Shown here: positions 40,965 to 50,432 of the stretch, piece by piece
How positions within the stretch are numbered: the first letter of the stretch is position 1
How the letters are laid out: each line of letters opens with the position of its first letter
Assembly: GCA_002835675.1 (NCBI GenBank)
Contig: PIZR01000005.1
Coordinates: 186,001-250,000 of the forward strand
Reading direction: 5' to 3'
Source: Bacillus sp. BA3
GTDB taxonomy: Bacteria > Bacillota > Bacilli > Bacillales > DSM-1321
DNA: 64,000 nucleotides
Made by a program: the position numbers and the translations under genes
The notes under the pieces: model-generated
Told to the model about the DNA's origin: nothing
Databases searched by the model: none
What the model saw: the letters and a program-made list of their open reading frames with translations, nothing else

Positions 40965-42635
40965 GTGTCAATTACAAGTTTGAACGGAAAGCGCTTTGCA
41001 GAAATGATCATTCAAGGTGCCAACCATTTAGCGGCTAATGCCCAAATGGTTGATGCGTTGAATGTTTTCCCTGTTCCAGATGGGGATACAGGAACGAATA
41101 TGAATTTATCGATGACTTCGGGTGCGAAGGAAGTGCAAAATAACGTCCAGGAACACATCGGGAAAGTGGGTGCCTCACTTTCAAGAGGACTGCTAATGGG
41201 AGCACGCGGCAATTCGGGAGTTATCCTTTCGCAACTGTTCCGCGGTTTTGCTAAAGCGATTGAACATAAATCGGAAATCAATAGTGAAGAATTTGCCCAA
41301 GCTTTTGAAGCGGGGGTTCAGACAGCTTATAAAGCCGTTATGAAACCTGTTGAAGGAACCATTTTAACGGTTGCAAAAGATGCAGCCAAGCAAGCGGTTT
41401 CATCAGCAGCAAAGCATATAGACCTTATTCAGGTGATGGAAGAAATCGTTACGGAGGCCAATGCCTCATTAAAACGTACACCGGATCTTCTTCCAGTCTT
41501 AAAAGAAGTGGGAGTCGTTGATAGCGGCGGGCAAGGGTTGGTATTCGTTTATGAAGGTTTCCTTGCTGAGCTGAAAGGTGAGGCACTTCCAGTCCGACCT
41601 GCAAATGGCCCAAGCATGGATGACATGATCAATGCCGAACATCACATGAATGTTCAAGGGCATATGAACACGGAAGATATCGTGTATGGCTACTGCACGG
41701 AATTCATGGTCCGATTGGAAAATGAAAAACTTGTCAATAAATCATTTGATGAAGAAAAATTCAGAAATGATTTAAGTGAATACGGAGATTCTTTATTAGT
41801 CATCTCAGATGATGAAGTCGTCAAGGTACATATTCACTCTGAACAGCCTGGCACGTGCCTGAATTATGGACAGCAATATGGTAGCTTAATAAAAATGAAA
41901 ATCGATAATATGCGTGAACAGCATACTGCGATTGTAGGTGAGACGAAAACACCGCTTCAAACTAAACCGTCCACCAAAGAGAAGTACGCTGTAGTGTCAG
42001 TGGCGATGGGTGCTGGCATCAGCGAATTATTCAAAAGCATCGGCGCTAAGTCCGTCATCGAAGGCGGACAAACGATGAATCCTAGCACGGAAGATATCGT
42101 TAAAGCTGTCGAAGAGGCATATGCAGATCATGTGATCATCTTGCCTAACAATAAAAATATCATCATGGCGGCCAATCAGGCTGCAGATGTACTTGGGGAT
42201 CATGTGACTGTCATCCCAACGAAAACAGTACCACAGGGAATGGCTGCATTGCTGGCTTTCAACCCTTCACTTGATGCTGAAGAGAATAAAAAAGCGATGA
42301 TCGAAGCCCTTTCGCATGTGAAAACGGGCCAGATTACTTATGCTGTCCGAGATACCAACATTGACGGTCTTGCAATCGAGACCGGGGACTTCATGGGAAT
42401 TGCTGAAGGCACCATCAAAGTGAAGGATAAAGACATGACCCAAGCGGCAAAAGATCTTCTTTCCGATATGATTGACGAAGATTCAGAAATCCTTACCATT
42501 TTATATGGAGAAGATGCCACTGCTGAAAATGTCGAAAGTCTTGTTGCGTTTTGTCATGAGAATTTCGAAGACGTTGAAGTTGAAGTGCATAATGGGAAAC
42601 AACCTTTATATTCTTTCATTTTTTCAATTGAATAA
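40965..42635 (+). CDS. fakA: Fatty acid kinase FakA (YloV, DhaL-domain protein)
   Basis: A 556-residue protein. The N-terminal DhaL domain (about 1-200) has the ATP/Mg motif FPVPDGDTGTNM. A middle domain and a C-terminal DegV-like domain follow. FakA phosphorylates fatty acids held by FakB (DegV-family) carriers for phospholipid synthesis. No fakB is in this window. The GTG start is preceded by AGGAGGAAAG. The length agrees with B. subtilis YloV (553). The role is inferred from the family. Confidence 0.92.
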   Translation: MSITSLNGKRFAEMIIQGANHLAANAQMVDALNVFPVPDGDTGTNMNLSMTSGAKEVQNNVQEHIGKVGASLSRGLLMGARGNSGVILSQLFRGFAKAIEHKSEINSEEFAQAFEAGVQTAYKAVMKPVEGTILTVAKDAAKQAVSSAAKHIDLIQVMEEIVTEANASLKRTPDLLPVLKEVGVVDSGGQGLVFVYEGFLAELKGEALPVRPANGPSMDDMINAEHHMNVQGHMNTEDIVYGYCTEFMVRLENEKLVNKSFDEEKFRNDLSEYGDSLLVISDDEVVKVHIHSEQPGTCLNYGQQYGSLIKMKIDNMREQHTAIVGETKTPLQTKPSTKEKYAVVSVAMGAGISELFKSIGAKSVIEGGQTMNPSTEDIVKAVEEAYADHVIILPNNKNIIMAANQAADVLGDHVTVIPTKTVPQGMAALLAFNPSLDAEENKKAMIEALSHVKTGQITYAVRDTNIDGLAIETGDFMGIAEGTIKVKDKDMTQAAKDLLSDMIDEDSEILTILYGEDATAENVESLVAFCHENFEDVEVEVHNGKQPLYSFIFSIE

Positions 42636-42708
42636 GTAGAGATCAATGAAGATGAGGGAGACTTAATCGTCACAATGTTTGAGGGTCCTGAAAAAAATAA
42701 AAGGCAAT

Positions 42709-42747
42709 AAACTGCATATGTCATTAGGCTATGCAGTTTTATTTTTT
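42709..42747 (+). terminator. Terminator after yloV
   Basis: AAACTGCATA (42709-42718) pairs with TATGCAGTTT (42730-42739), loop of 11, followed by TATTTTTTA. It ends the yloU-yloV transcript. Confidence 0.92.
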
Positions 42748-42775
42748 ATGAAAAGAAGGATTACGGACAGCTTAA

Positions 42776-42805
42776 TTGTAATTACAATGTATCACGCTTT
42801 ATTAT
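42776..42805 (+). promoter_or_regulatory. Probable sdaAB promoter with overlapping palindrome
   Basis: TTGTAA (42776-42781, 4 of 6) and TATTAT (42800-42805, 5 of 6) are 18 bases apart. The -35 is the left half of a perfect 12-base palindrome TTGTAATTACAA at 42776-42787, which could be an operator. A strong AAGGAGGAG ribosome site precedes sdaAB. Confidence 0.5.
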
Positions 42806-42842
42806 TAAACTGACTCCCAGTGTATAGAAGGAGGAGCAAGTC

Positions 42843-43505
42843 ATGAAATTTAGAAGTGTATTCGATATAATTGGTCCTGTTATGATCGGCCCCTCTAGTT
42901 CCCATACAGCAGGAGCTGCAAGGATTGGCAGGGTTGCCAGGAATTTATTCGACCGGGAACCAAAATGGGCCCACATTTCTTTTTACGGATCATTTGCCAA
43001 AACCTATAAAGGCCATGGAACGGATGTAGCCATTGTAGGAGGCTTACTTGATTTTGATACATTTGATGAGAGAATCAAAGAATCGCTGGAAATAGCCCGT
43101 AAAAAAAAGATGAAAATTACTTTTCGGGAAGAAGAAGCCGTACCGGAGCATCCCAATACAGCAAAAATAACGGTTGGTGATGATGATGGCGAACTGGAAC
43201 TTGTCGGAATATCGATAGGCGGGGGAAAAATCGAAATCGTCGAACTGAACGGGTTTAAATTGAGGCTCTCCGGGCACAACCCTGCCATACTCGTCGTTCA
43301 TGATGATCGGTTCGGTGCAATCGCAAATGTTTCAAACATTTTAGCTAAGCATCAAATCAATATTGGCCAGATGGAAGTCTCCCGAAAAGAAAAAGGGAAG
43401 ATGGCCTTGATGACGATTGAAGTGGACCAAAACTTGGAGGATCACGTCATCGCTGAAATTACAGCACTCCCCGACATCACTCAAGTAGCGAGGATTGTGG
43501 ATTAA
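42843..43505 (+). CDS. sdaAB: L-serine dehydratase, iron-sulfur dependent, beta subunit
   Basis: A 220-residue subunit of the iron-sulfur L-serine ammonia-lyase that turns serine into pyruvate and ammonia. The N-terminal IGPSSSHTAGAARIGRVAR motif and the C-terminal ACT domain (about 148-218, ILVVHDDRFGAIANVSNIL) are visible. The ACT domain senses serine. It is paired with the alpha subunit 37 bases downstream. Confidence 0.95.
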   Translation: MKFRSVFDIIGPVMIGPSSSHTAGAARIGRVARNLFDREPKWAHISFYGSFAKTYKGHGTDVAIVGGLLDFDTFDERIKESLEIARKKKMKITFREEEAVPEHPNTAKITVGDDDGELELVGISIGGGKIEIVELNGFKLRLSGHNPAILVVHDDRFGAIANVSNILAKHQINIGQMEVSRKEKGKMALMTIEVDQNLEDHVIAEITALPDITQVARIVD

Positions 43506-43542
43506 TAGGGCAATCGTTTCCACTTAGGAAGGAGAAGAAATC

Positions 43543-44427
43543 ATGTTTCGTAATGTAGCGGAATTAGTAGAATTAGCTGAATCAAAGCAAAAAAAAATTT
43601 CAACGCTCATGATAGAACAGGAAATGGAAGTAACGGGAAAAAGCCGTGAAGAAATCATCCGCCAGATGGGAGTCAACCTGGATGTAATGGAACAGGCAGT
43701 TGAAAAAGGACTTCAAGGTGTCCGGTCCGTTTCCGGCCTGACGGGAGGGGATGCAGTCCTTCTTCAGACATACATTAAATCAGGAAATTCCTTATCCGGT
43801 GAACTGCTGCTGGATGCGGTAAGCAAAGCGGTGGCAACAAACGAAGTGAACGCAGCCATGGGAACGATTTGTGCGACACCTACTGCCGGATCTGCCGGTG
43901 TTGTGCCTGGGACCCTTTTTGCTTTGCAAAATAAGTTAAAGCCGAATCGGGAACAGAAAATTGAGTTTCTATTTACAGCAGGGGCGTTTGGTTTTGTTGT
44001 AGCGAATAATGCTTCTATCTCAGGAGCCGCAGGAGGCTGTCAGGCTGAAGTCGGTTCTGCTTCGGGCATGGCGGCGGCAGCCATCGTTGAAATGGCAGGA
44101 GGGACACCTGCACAAAGTGCAGAAGCGATGGCAATCACATTAAAGAACATGCTTGGCCTTGTGTGTGACCCTGTTGCTGGGCTTGTGGAGGTGCCTTGTG
44201 TGAAGCGTAATGCCATGGGGGCAGCCAATGCTATGGTTGCCGCAGATATGGCGCTAGCGGGGATCACAAGCCGCATACCGTGTGATGAAGTGATTGATGC
44301 GATGTACAAAATCGGGCAAACGATGCCATCGGCTCTTAGGGAAACTGCACAAGGAGGTTTAGCGGCTACACCGACTGGACGGGAGTTGGAAGCCAAAATC
44401 TTTGGCTTGCCGCTGAATAAGAAGTGA
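43543..44427 (+). CDS. sdaAA: L-serine dehydratase, iron-sulfur dependent, alpha subunit
   Basis: A 294-residue catalytic subunit carrying a [4Fe-4S] cluster. Cysteine-bearing motifs include TICATPTAGSAG, AAGGCQAEVGSASGMA and LVCDPVAGLVEVPCVKRN. AAGGAGGAG precedes the ATG. With sdaAB it forms the heterodimeric dehydratase. Its last codon and stop overlap the recG start (GTGA), so the two may be translated in a coupled way. Confidence 0.95.
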   Translation: MFRNVAELVELAESKQKKISTLMIEQEMEVTGKSREEIIRQMGVNLDVMEQAVEKGLQGVRSVSGLTGGDAVLLQTYIKSGNSLSGELLLDAVSKAVATNEVNAAMGTICATPTAGSAGVVPGTLFALQNKLKPNREQKIEFLFTAGAFGFVVANNASISGAAGGCQAEVGSASGMAAAAIVEMAGGTPAQSAEAMAITLKNMLGLVCDPVAGLVEVPCVKRNAMGAANAMVAADMALAGITSRIPCDEVIDAMYKIGQTMPSALRETAQGGLAATPTGRELEAKIFGLPLNKK

Positions 44428-46475
44428 GTCCCGCTTTACAGGAACCCATAACAGCAGTAAAGGGCATTGGGGCCGAAACGGCGGCAACTTTGGGGGAAAT
44501 GGAGATCCATACCGTCGCGGATCTCCTTGAACACCTCCCATATCGCTATGAAGATTACCGATTGAGGGATTTAGAAACGGTCGAGCATGATGAGCGGGTT
44601 ACCATAGAAGGCAAAGTTCATACGGTGCCTACATTAGGGTACTTCGGAAAGAAAAAATCCAGGCTTACGATTAAAGTGTTAACTGGGAGATATTTAATAA
44701 ATGTGATTTTTTTTAACCAGCCATATCTGAAGCCGAAGCTTGCGATAGGCGAAACCGTAACGGTAACAGGAAAGTGGGATCGTCATCGCCAAACCATTAC
44801 AGGCTCGGAATGCCACGTTGGCGATCGTAGCCGGGAGAAAGAGTTCGAACCGGTATACTCTGTGAAGGGCAGCATTACTGTCAAAGGGCTCCGCCGTTTT
44901 ATCTCCAATGCATTTTCTGAATATGGGGCAATGATAGAAGAAAATCTGCCTCCGCAATTATTGTCCGCATACAAGCTGATGCCGCGTAACGACGCTCTTC
45001 GTACCATGCATTTCCCTCAATCGGCCAATGAGGTGAAAAAGGCTCGCCGCCGTTTTGTGTATGAAGAATTTTTATTGTTTCAACTTAAAATGCAGGCACT
45101 TCGTAAAGTGCAGCGGGAGCAGTCAAAAGGAATTGGCCAGGAGTTTGACATGGAGCAGCTGGAAGCCTTTGTTGGAACTCTCCCTTTTCCTTTGACGAAC
45201 GCTCAGAATAGGGTCGTCGAGGAAATAATGAATGACATGAAATCTCCCTACAGGATGAATCGGCTGCTTCAAGGGGATGTCGGGTCTGGAAAAACGGTGG
45301 TTGCCGCGATATGCCTGAAGGCGACGATTACAGCAGGTTTCCAAGGTGCATTAATGGTCCCGACGGAAATCTTGGCTGAGCAGCATACTCAATCGCTAAA
45401 GGCGATGTTGGAACCAAGTGGAGTGAAGGTCGCATTGTTGACAAGTTCGGTAAAAGGCAAAAAGCGCAAGGAACTATTGCAAATGCTGGAATCCGGGGAG
45501 CTAGATCTTTTGATAGGAACACATGCATTGATACAGGATGAAGTGAATTTTCGGAATCTCGGACTTGTCATAACGGATGAACAACATCGTTTCGGTGTGG
45601 AGCAGCGCCGGATCCTTCGTGAAAAGGGTACAAATCCAGATGTACTTTTCATGACGGCTACCCCGATTCCGCGAACGCTTGCAATTACAGTGTTTGGGGA
45701 AATGGACGTCTCGACGATCGATGAAATGCCTGCCGGGCGTAAAGCAATAGAAACCTATTGGGCAAAACACCAAATGCTTGATCGGATCTTAACATTCGTC
45801 GAAAAGGAACTAAAGAAAGGGAGACAGGCTTACGTTATCTGTCCATTGATTGAGGAGTCGGAGAAACTCGATTCTTTACAGAATGTTCTCGATGTTCATG
45901 CAATGCTGACTCAATACTTTGCGAACAGGTACAAAGTTGGACTTATGCATGGCCGGCTGCCCGCGGATGAAAAAGACGAAGTGATGCAGCAGTTTAGTGC
46001 CAATGAAGCACAAATCCTTGTTTCCACGACGGTTGTCGAGGTTGGGGTGAATGTTCCAAATGCAACGGTAATGGTCATTTATGATGCGGAGCGCTTTGGG
46101 CTTTCACAGTTGCATCAGTTGCGCGGAAGGGTTGGACGGGGAAGCGATCAGTCCTTTTGCATCCTGCTGGCTGATCCGAAAACGGAAGTCGGCAAAGAAC
46201 GGATGAAAATCATGACCGAGACAAACGATGGATTCGCCCTTTCCGAAAAAGATTTGGAACTACGCGGCCCCGGGGACTTCTTCGGTAAAAAACAAAGCGG
46301 CCTTCCCGAGTTCAAGGTAGCCGACATGGTCCATGATTACAGGACTTTGGAAGTGGCAAGGGAAGATGCTGCAAAATTGATTGCCTCCCAAAGCTTTTGG
46401 CATTCCCCTGAGTATGCACCGCTGCGGAACTATTTAGCGGGAACGGGAGTATTCACGGGAGAAAAGCTGGACTGA
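44424..46475 (+). CDS. recG: ATP-dependent DNA helicase RecG
   Basis: A 683-residue superfamily 2 helicase that reverses forks and processes Holliday junctions. The N-terminal wedge (OB) domain spans about 60-165. The helicase has Walker A GDVGSGKTVVA, DEQHRFG (motif II), TATPIPRTLA and the TRG-like LRGPGDFFGKKQSG segment. The GTG start at 44424 overlaps the sdaAA stop by 4 bases. No separate ribosome site is strong, and the frame begins MSPALQEPITAVKGIG, aligning with Bacillus RecG (682). Confidence 0.96.
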   Translation: MSPALQEPITAVKGIGAETAATLGEMEIHTVADLLEHLPYRYEDYRLRDLETVEHDERVTIEGKVHTVPTLGYFGKKKSRLTIKVLTGRYLINVIFFNQPYLKPKLAIGETVTVTGKWDRHRQTITGSECHVGDRSREKEFEPVYSVKGSITVKGLRRFISNAFSEYGAMIEENLPPQLLSAYKLMPRNDALRTMHFPQSANEVKKARRRFVYEEFLLFQLKMQALRKVQREQSKGIGQEFDMEQLEAFVGTLPFPLTNAQNRVVEEIMNDMKSPYRMNRLLQGDVGSGKTVVAAICLKATITAGFQGALMVPTEILAEQHTQSLKAMLEPSGVKVALLTSSVKGKKRKELLQMLESGELDLLIGTHALIQDEVNFRNLGLVITDEQHRFGVEQRRILREKGTNPDVLFMTATPIPRTLAITVFGEMDVSTIDEMPAGRKAIETYWAKHQMLDRILTFVEKELKKGRQAYVICPLIEESEKLDSLQNVLDVHAMLTQYFANRYKVGLMHGRLPADEKDEVMQQFSANEAQILVSTTVVEVGVNVPNATVMVIYDAERFGLSQLHQLRGRVGRGSDQSFCILLADPKTEVGKERMKIMTETNDGFALSEKDLELRGPGDFFGKKQSGLPEFKVADMVHDYRTLEVAREDAAKLIASQSFWHSPEYAPLRNYLAGTGVFTGEKLD

Positions 46476-46497
46476 ACTGAATCAAAAACCCAATAGC

Positions 46498-46537
46498 AGA
46501 TTGTGAGATTTTACTCAATATCTTGCAATCTGTTTTT
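46498..46537 (+). terminator. Terminator-like hairpin after recG
   Basis: CAGATTG (46498-46504) pairs with CAATCTG (46526-46532), with TGAG/CTCA inside, followed by TTTTT at 46533-46537. Its 3' arm overlaps the -35 of the fapR promoter. Confidence 0.6.
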
Positions 46538-46551
46538 AAAATATATATACT
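46523..46551 (+). promoter_or_regulatory. Promoter of the fapR-plsX-fabD-fabG operon
   Basis: TTGCAA (46523-46528) and TATACT (46546-46551, 5 of 6) are 17 bases apart. The start would be near 46558, inside the FapR box. Confidence 0.75.
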
Positions 46552-46555
46552 ACTA

Positions 46556-46572
46556 TTAGTACCTAGTCATAA
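46556..46572 (+). promoter_or_regulatory. FapR operator
   Basis: TTAGTACCTAGTCATAA is very close to the Bacillus FapR box (TTAGTACCTAGTCTTAA type). It covers the predicted transcription start of fapR, so FapR would repress its own operon and malonyl-CoA would release it. Confidence 0.85.
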
Positions 46573-46594
46573 TACTACGGATGGTGACCTTCAA

Positions 46595-47152
46595 ATGCGA
46601 AGAAATAAGAAGGAACGCCAGCAATTATTAATCGAAACGATTAAACAGAATCCTTTTGTAACGGATGAGGAGCTGGCTGAAAAATATTCGGTGAGCGTCC
46701 AGACCATTAGGCTTGACCGTCTTGAATTATCGATACCGGAACTGCGTGAACGTATTAAAAGCGTGGCCGAGAAAAAATTCAGTGACGAAATCAGGGCATT
46801 GCCTTTGGATGAAATCATCGGGGAAGTAATTGATCTTAATTTAGATGACAATGCAATTTCGATTTTGGATATAAATAAGGAGCATGTCTTTAAGCGGAAT
46901 GGAATTGCGAGGGGACATCACCTTTTTGCCCAAGCAAATTCATTGGCTGTAGCAGTCATAAATGATGAATTGGCATTAACTGCGAAAGCATCCATTTTAT
47001 TTACTCGTTCTGTAAAGGAAAATGAAAGAGTGGTAGCTAAAGCTAGGGTTAAAAACGTGGACCACACCAACGATCGTTCCGTGGTGGAGGTTAGAAGCTA
47101 CGTGGGTAATGAACTGGTTTTTAAAGGCGAGTTCGAAATGTATCGCTCTTAA
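46595..47152 (+). CDS. fapR: Malonyl-CoA-responsive transcription repressor FapR
   Basis: A 185-residue regulator of fatty acid and phospholipid genes. N-terminal DeoR-like helix-turn-helix (about 8-48, [22 protein letters not shown] in parts: [18 protein letters not shown]), then a hot-dog fold effector domain that binds malonyl-CoA (about 75-180, [19 protein letters not shown]). ATG 46595 follows GGATGGTG. The frame is open back to 46523 but that reaches over the operator and promoter. The operon with plsX, fabD and fabG is the B. subtilis one. Confidence 0.96.
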   Translation: MRRNKKERQQLLIETIKQNPFVTDEELAEKYSVSVQTIRLDRLELSIPELRERIKSVAEKKFSDEIRALPLDEIIGEVIDLNLDDNAISILDINKEHVFKRNGIARGHHLFAQANSLAVAVINDELALTAKASILFTRSVKENERVVAKARVKNVDHTNDRSVVEVRSYVGNELVFKGEFEMYRS

Positions 47153-47176
47153 CTTGCTAGTAAAGGATGAAAGAAA

Positions 47177-48166
47177 ATGAAGATAACGATAGATGCAATG
47201 GGTGGCGATAATGCTCCCAAGGCACAGGTTTTGGGAGCGATGAAAGCTGTCGAGGCTTTTTCCGATGTGGAAATCACCTTGATAGGCAATGAATCGGAGA
47301 TTAACCAATACTTAGCGAAACATGGCCGTATAAAGGTTATACATACTGATGAAAAAATATTAAGCACCGATGAACCTGTTCGTGCGGTTCGCCGCAAGAA
47401 AAGCGCCTCGATGGTCTTGGCTGCACAGCAAGTGGCTGACGGAGAATCGGATGCATGCATTTCTTCAGGCAATACAGGGGCGCTAATGGCTGCAGGCTTG
47501 TTTGTGGTCGGAAGGATAGAAGGCATTGAACGTCCGGCGTTGGCTCCAACCCTTCCGACAATCGATGGCAAAGGTTTTGTACTACTGGATGTAGGCGCGA
47601 ACTCCGATGCGAAACCGGAGCATCTCCTTCAATTCGCCATAATGGGGTCTGTTTATGCTCAAAAAGTTCGGGGAATCGAAAAGCCCCGTGTTGGATTACT
47701 TAATATCGGAACAGAAGAAAAAAAAGGGAATGAACTGACTAAGCAAGCCTTTACGTTACTGCAGCAATCATCGGAGATATCCTTTATAGGCAATGTAGAG
47801 GCAAGGGACCTCCTAAGCGGGCCGGCAGATGTTGTCGTGACCGACGGCTTCACGGGAAATATGGTGTTGAAGACGCTTGAAGGTACTGCTATGGGTGTAT
47901 TTAAAATGGTGAAAGCGGCCTTGATGAGCAACCTAAAGAGTAAGCTGGCCGCAGCAATGGTAAAGCCTGAACTAAAAGGCATAAAAAATAAAATGGATTA
48001 CTCGGAGTATGGCGGTGCCGGCCTCTTCGGTTTGAAGGCCCCTGTCATTAAGGCTCATGGTTCTTCAGATGCGAATGCAGTCTATAATGCAATACGCCAG
48101 ACTCGCGATATGGTTGGAAATGACGTCATATCGACAATTGCGGAGACGATAGAAAAACAATTATAA
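47177..48166 (+). CDS. plsX: Phosphate acyltransferase PlsX
   Basis: A 329-residue enzyme that makes acyl-phosphate from acyl-ACP for PlsY, the first step of phospholipid synthesis. The N-terminal [16 protein letters not shown] and the [26 protein letters not shown] and [15 protein letters not shown] motifs are typical. AAAGGATG precedes the ATG. It is a peripheral membrane protein. Second gene of the fap operon. Confidence 0.97.
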   Translation: MKITIDAMGGDNAPKAQVLGAMKAVEAFSDVEITLIGNESEINQYLAKHGRIKVIHTDEKILSTDEPVRAVRRKKSASMVLAAQQVADGESDACISSGNTGALMAAGLFVVGRIEGIERPALAPTLPTIDGKGFVLLDVGANSDAKPEHLLQFAIMGSVYAQKVRGIEKPRVGLLNIGTEEKKGNELTKQAFTLLQQSSEISFIGNVEARDLLSGPADVVVTDGFTGNMVLKTLEGTAMGVFKMVKAALMSNLKSKLAAAMVKPELKGIKNKMDYSEYGGAGLFGLKAPVIKAHGSSDANAVYNAIRQTRDMVGNDVISTIAETIEKQL

Positions 48167-48190
48167 ATCATAGAGGCAGGGGAGTAACAT

Positions 48191-49138
48191 ATGGGTAAAA
48201 TTGCTTTTGTCTTTCCAGGACAAGGATCACAATCAATAGGAATGGGGCATGGCTTATTTCAGGAAAACGAGCGTGCTCAGCAAATTTTTCGATCAGCAGA
48301 TGAAAAACTTGATTTCCCACTTTCCGAATTGATCTTTAATGGCACACAACAAGAATTAACGGTGACTTATAATGCACAGCCTGCTTTATTGACCACGAGT
48401 TATGCTTTTGTCAAGGAGCTGGAAGAAGCGGGGATCAAACCCGATTATACAGCCGGGCACAGCTTAGGTGAATATACGGCATTAGTGGCATCTGGCGCAA
48501 TTTCTTTTGAAGATGCCGTATATACAGTGCGTAAACGTGGTGAATTCATGGAAGCTGCGGTACCGAATGGCCAAGGCTCAATGGCTGCGATATTGGGAAT
48601 GGACCGTGAAGCTCTATCTGAAGTCACTTCTGAAATTACGGCCACTGGTGAATCCGTTCAATTGGCCAATATCAATTGTCCAGGGCAAATCGTCATTTCA
48701 GGCACCTCCGAAGGTGTTAAACTTGCAAGTGCAAAAGCCAAGGAAAATGGGGCTAAACGTGCTCTTCCTCTTGAAGTGAGTGGACCGTTCCATTCGGAAT
48801 TAATGAAACCGGCAGCAGAAAAGTTACAGGGTGTCCTCGATGAAGTAAGCTTCAAACAGGCTGAAATTCCTGTCATTTCAAACGTAACGGCTAAGCCCAT
48901 TACAGCACCTGCTGAAATTAAAGAAAAATTAATCGAACAGCTGTATTCACCGGTCCTTTGGGAAGACAGCGTGAAAAATCTGCTTGAATTGGGCGTGGAT
49001 ACGTTCATCGAGGTGGGCCCGGGGAAAGTATTGGGCGGATTGATAAAGAAAATCGATCGTTCCGTTCAAATTCATTCGGTTTCCGATATAGATACTCTAA
49101 CTAAAACAATTGAAACATTGAAGGGGGTACAAGCATGA
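48191..49138 (+). CDS. fabD: Malonyl-CoA:ACP transacylase
   Basis: A 315-residue enzyme that moves the malonyl group from CoA to acyl carrier protein. Catalytic Ser91 is in [12 protein letters not shown], and the oxyanion GQGSQ is at residues 10-14. The GPFHSELM motif supplies the active-site histidine. GGCAGGGGAG precedes the ATG. The stop overlaps the fabG start (ATGA). Confidence 0.97.
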   Translation: MGKIAFVFPGQGSQSIGMGHGLFQENERAQQIFRSADEKLDFPLSELIFNGTQQELTVTYNAQPALLTTSYAFVKELEEAGIKPDYTAGHSLGEYTALVASGAISFEDAVYTVRKRGEFMEAAVPNGQGSMAAILGMDREALSEVTSEITATGESVQLANINCPGQIVISGTSEGVKLASAKAKENGAKRALPLEVSGPFHSELMKPAAEKLQGVLDEVSFKQAEIPVISNVTAKPITAPAEIKEKLIEQLYSPVLWEDSVKNLLELGVDTFIEVGPGKVLGGLIKKIDRSVQIHSVSDIDTLTKTIETLKGVQA

Positions 49139-49878
49139 TCCTCGAAGGTAAAAAAGCACTTGTAACGGGAGCTTCACGAGGTATTGGCAGGGAAGTTGCA
49201 TTGGAACTTGCCCGTCAGGGAGCAGACGTTGCCATCAACTATTCCGGCAGTGAAGCCAAAGCGAATGAAGTGGTTGATGAAATCAAGGCATTGGGCCGTA
49301 AAGCATTTGCCATCCAATGCGATGTTGCAAATAGTGAATCGGTGACAAGCATGATCAAAGAGGTCATCGAACAGTTTGACAGAGTGGATATCCTGGTTAA
49401 TAATGCAGGTATCACACGTGATAACCTATTGATGCGTATGAAAGAAGATGAATGGGATTCTGTGATCAATACGAATCTTAAAGGCGTGTTCCTATGCACA
49501 AAGGCGGTTACAAGGCAAATGATGAAGCAGCGCAGCGGCAGGATCATCAATATGGCATCGATCGTCGGCGTCAGCGGAAATGCAGGGCAGGCTAATTATG
49601 TAGCGGCTAAAGCTGGTGTTATCGGTTTGACTAAAACCACGGCAAAGGAACTGGCTTCAAGAGGCATTACGGTCAATGCGATTGCCCCAGGTTTCATCTC
49701 AACGGATATGACTGGGGAATTGCCTGAAGACGTCCAAAAAGCCATGCTGGACCAAATTCCGCTTGCACGGTTCGGTGACCCTAAAGATATTGCTGCAGTG
49801 GCGTCTTTCCTCGCTTCCGATGCCAGCAAATATATGACTGGGCAAACACTTCATGTAGATGGCGGAATGGTAATGTAA
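49135..49878 (+). CDS. fabG: 3-oxoacyl-ACP reductase
   Basis: A 247-residue short-chain dehydrogenase that reduces beta-ketoacyl-ACP with NADPH. The cofactor motif is TGASRGIG. The catalytic residues are Ser142, Tyr155 and Lys159 in [19 protein letters not shown]. The PGFISTDMT loop and C-terminal HVDGGMVM are typical. GGGGGTA near the end of fabD acts as ribosome site. The gene sits before acpP, which marks it as the true FabG among the many family paralogues. Confidence 0.97.
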   Translation: MILEGKKALVTGASRGIGREVALELARQGADVAINYSGSEAKANEVVDEIKALGRKAFAIQCDVANSESVTSMIKEVIEQFDRVDILVNNAGITRDNLLMRMKEDEWDSVINTNLKGVFLCTKAVTRQMMKQRSGRIINMASIVGVSGNAGQANYVAAKAGVIGLTKTTAKELASRGITVNAIAPGFISTDMTGELPEDVQKAMLDQIPLARFGDPKDIAAVASFLASDASKYMTGQTLHVDGGMVM

Positions 49879-49884
49879 GTTTTC

Positions 49885-49912
49885 TTGATTTTTTTCGAAA
49901 TTAATTTATAAT
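49885..49912 (+). promoter_or_regulatory. Probable acpP promoter
   Basis: TTGATT (49885-49890) and a perfect TATAAT (49907-49912) are 16 bases apart in the fabG-acpP gap, 23 bases before the acpP start. It would give acpP extra transcription beyond readthrough from fabG. Confidence 0.6.
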
Positions 49913-49934
49913 GTCTTGAGGGGAGGTGAACACA

Positions 49935-50168
49935 TTGGCAGATGTATTAGAAAGAGTAACTAAAATCGTTGTAGATCGTTTGAACGTAGAAGAATCAGAG
50001 GTAAAACTTGAAGCTTCTTTCAAAGAGGATCTTGGTGCCGATTCCCTGGATGTAGTTGAACTAGTCATGGAATTCGAAGACGAGTTTGATATGGAAATTT
50101 CGGACGATGACGCTGAAAAAATCGCCACAGTAGGTGATGCTGTGAATTACATACAAAGCACTATGTAA
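49935..50168 (+). CDS. acpP: Acyl carrier protein
   Basis: A 77-residue acidic ACP (AcpA). Ser37 in [11 protein letters not shown] carries the phosphopantetheine arm. It shuttles acyl chains between FabD, FabG and other enzymes of fatty acid synthesis and supplies PlsX. I chose TTG 49935, giving [10 protein letters not shown] like Bacillus and 77 residues. GGGGAGGTG lies just upstream. The GTG at 49926 overlaps that site. It is followed by a terminator. Confidence 0.96.
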   Translation: MADVLERVTKIVVDRLNVEESEVKLEASFKEDLGADSLDVVELVMEFEDEFDMEISDDDAEKIATVGDAVNYIQSTM

Positions 50169-50186
50169 TGAATTGTCATTTGACTA

Positions 50187-50213
50187 AAAGCTCCGTTTTT
50201 TAACGGGGCTTTC
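50187..50213 (+). terminator. Terminator after acpP
   Basis: AAAGCTCCGTT (50187-50197) pairs with AACGGGGCTTT (50202-50212) around a short T loop, one G-U pair. The T run afterwards is interrupted (TTTCTCTTATT). Confidence 0.8.
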
Positions 50214-50347
50214 TCTTATTGCTAAAGAAGTTTGATGCCGCGTCAGATAAGGGAATGAGCATGTACGCGGGTAAGCACCGCCTGCATGGCAGTGGTCTTT
50301 TGCCATTGGTTTTCTTTAAGCGGATAATAATGTATGATGGTACATAG

Positions 50348-50383
50348 GAAAGCTTGACAGGAATTCCTGCCAGGTTTCTTTTT
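50348..50383 (+). terminator. Terminator-like hairpin before rnc
   Basis: GAAA (50348-50351) and TTTC (50375-50378) flank a core palindrome CAGGAATTCCTG, followed by TTTTT. It is imperfect, with mismatches between the outer and inner parts. It sits about 50 bases before the rnc start and could reduce readthrough or form a leader structure. Confidence 0.45.
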
Positions 50384-50432
50384 ATATATTGGAAAAATAT
50401 GCTTTTTGAACCGTTGTGGAGGGTTTTGTGTG

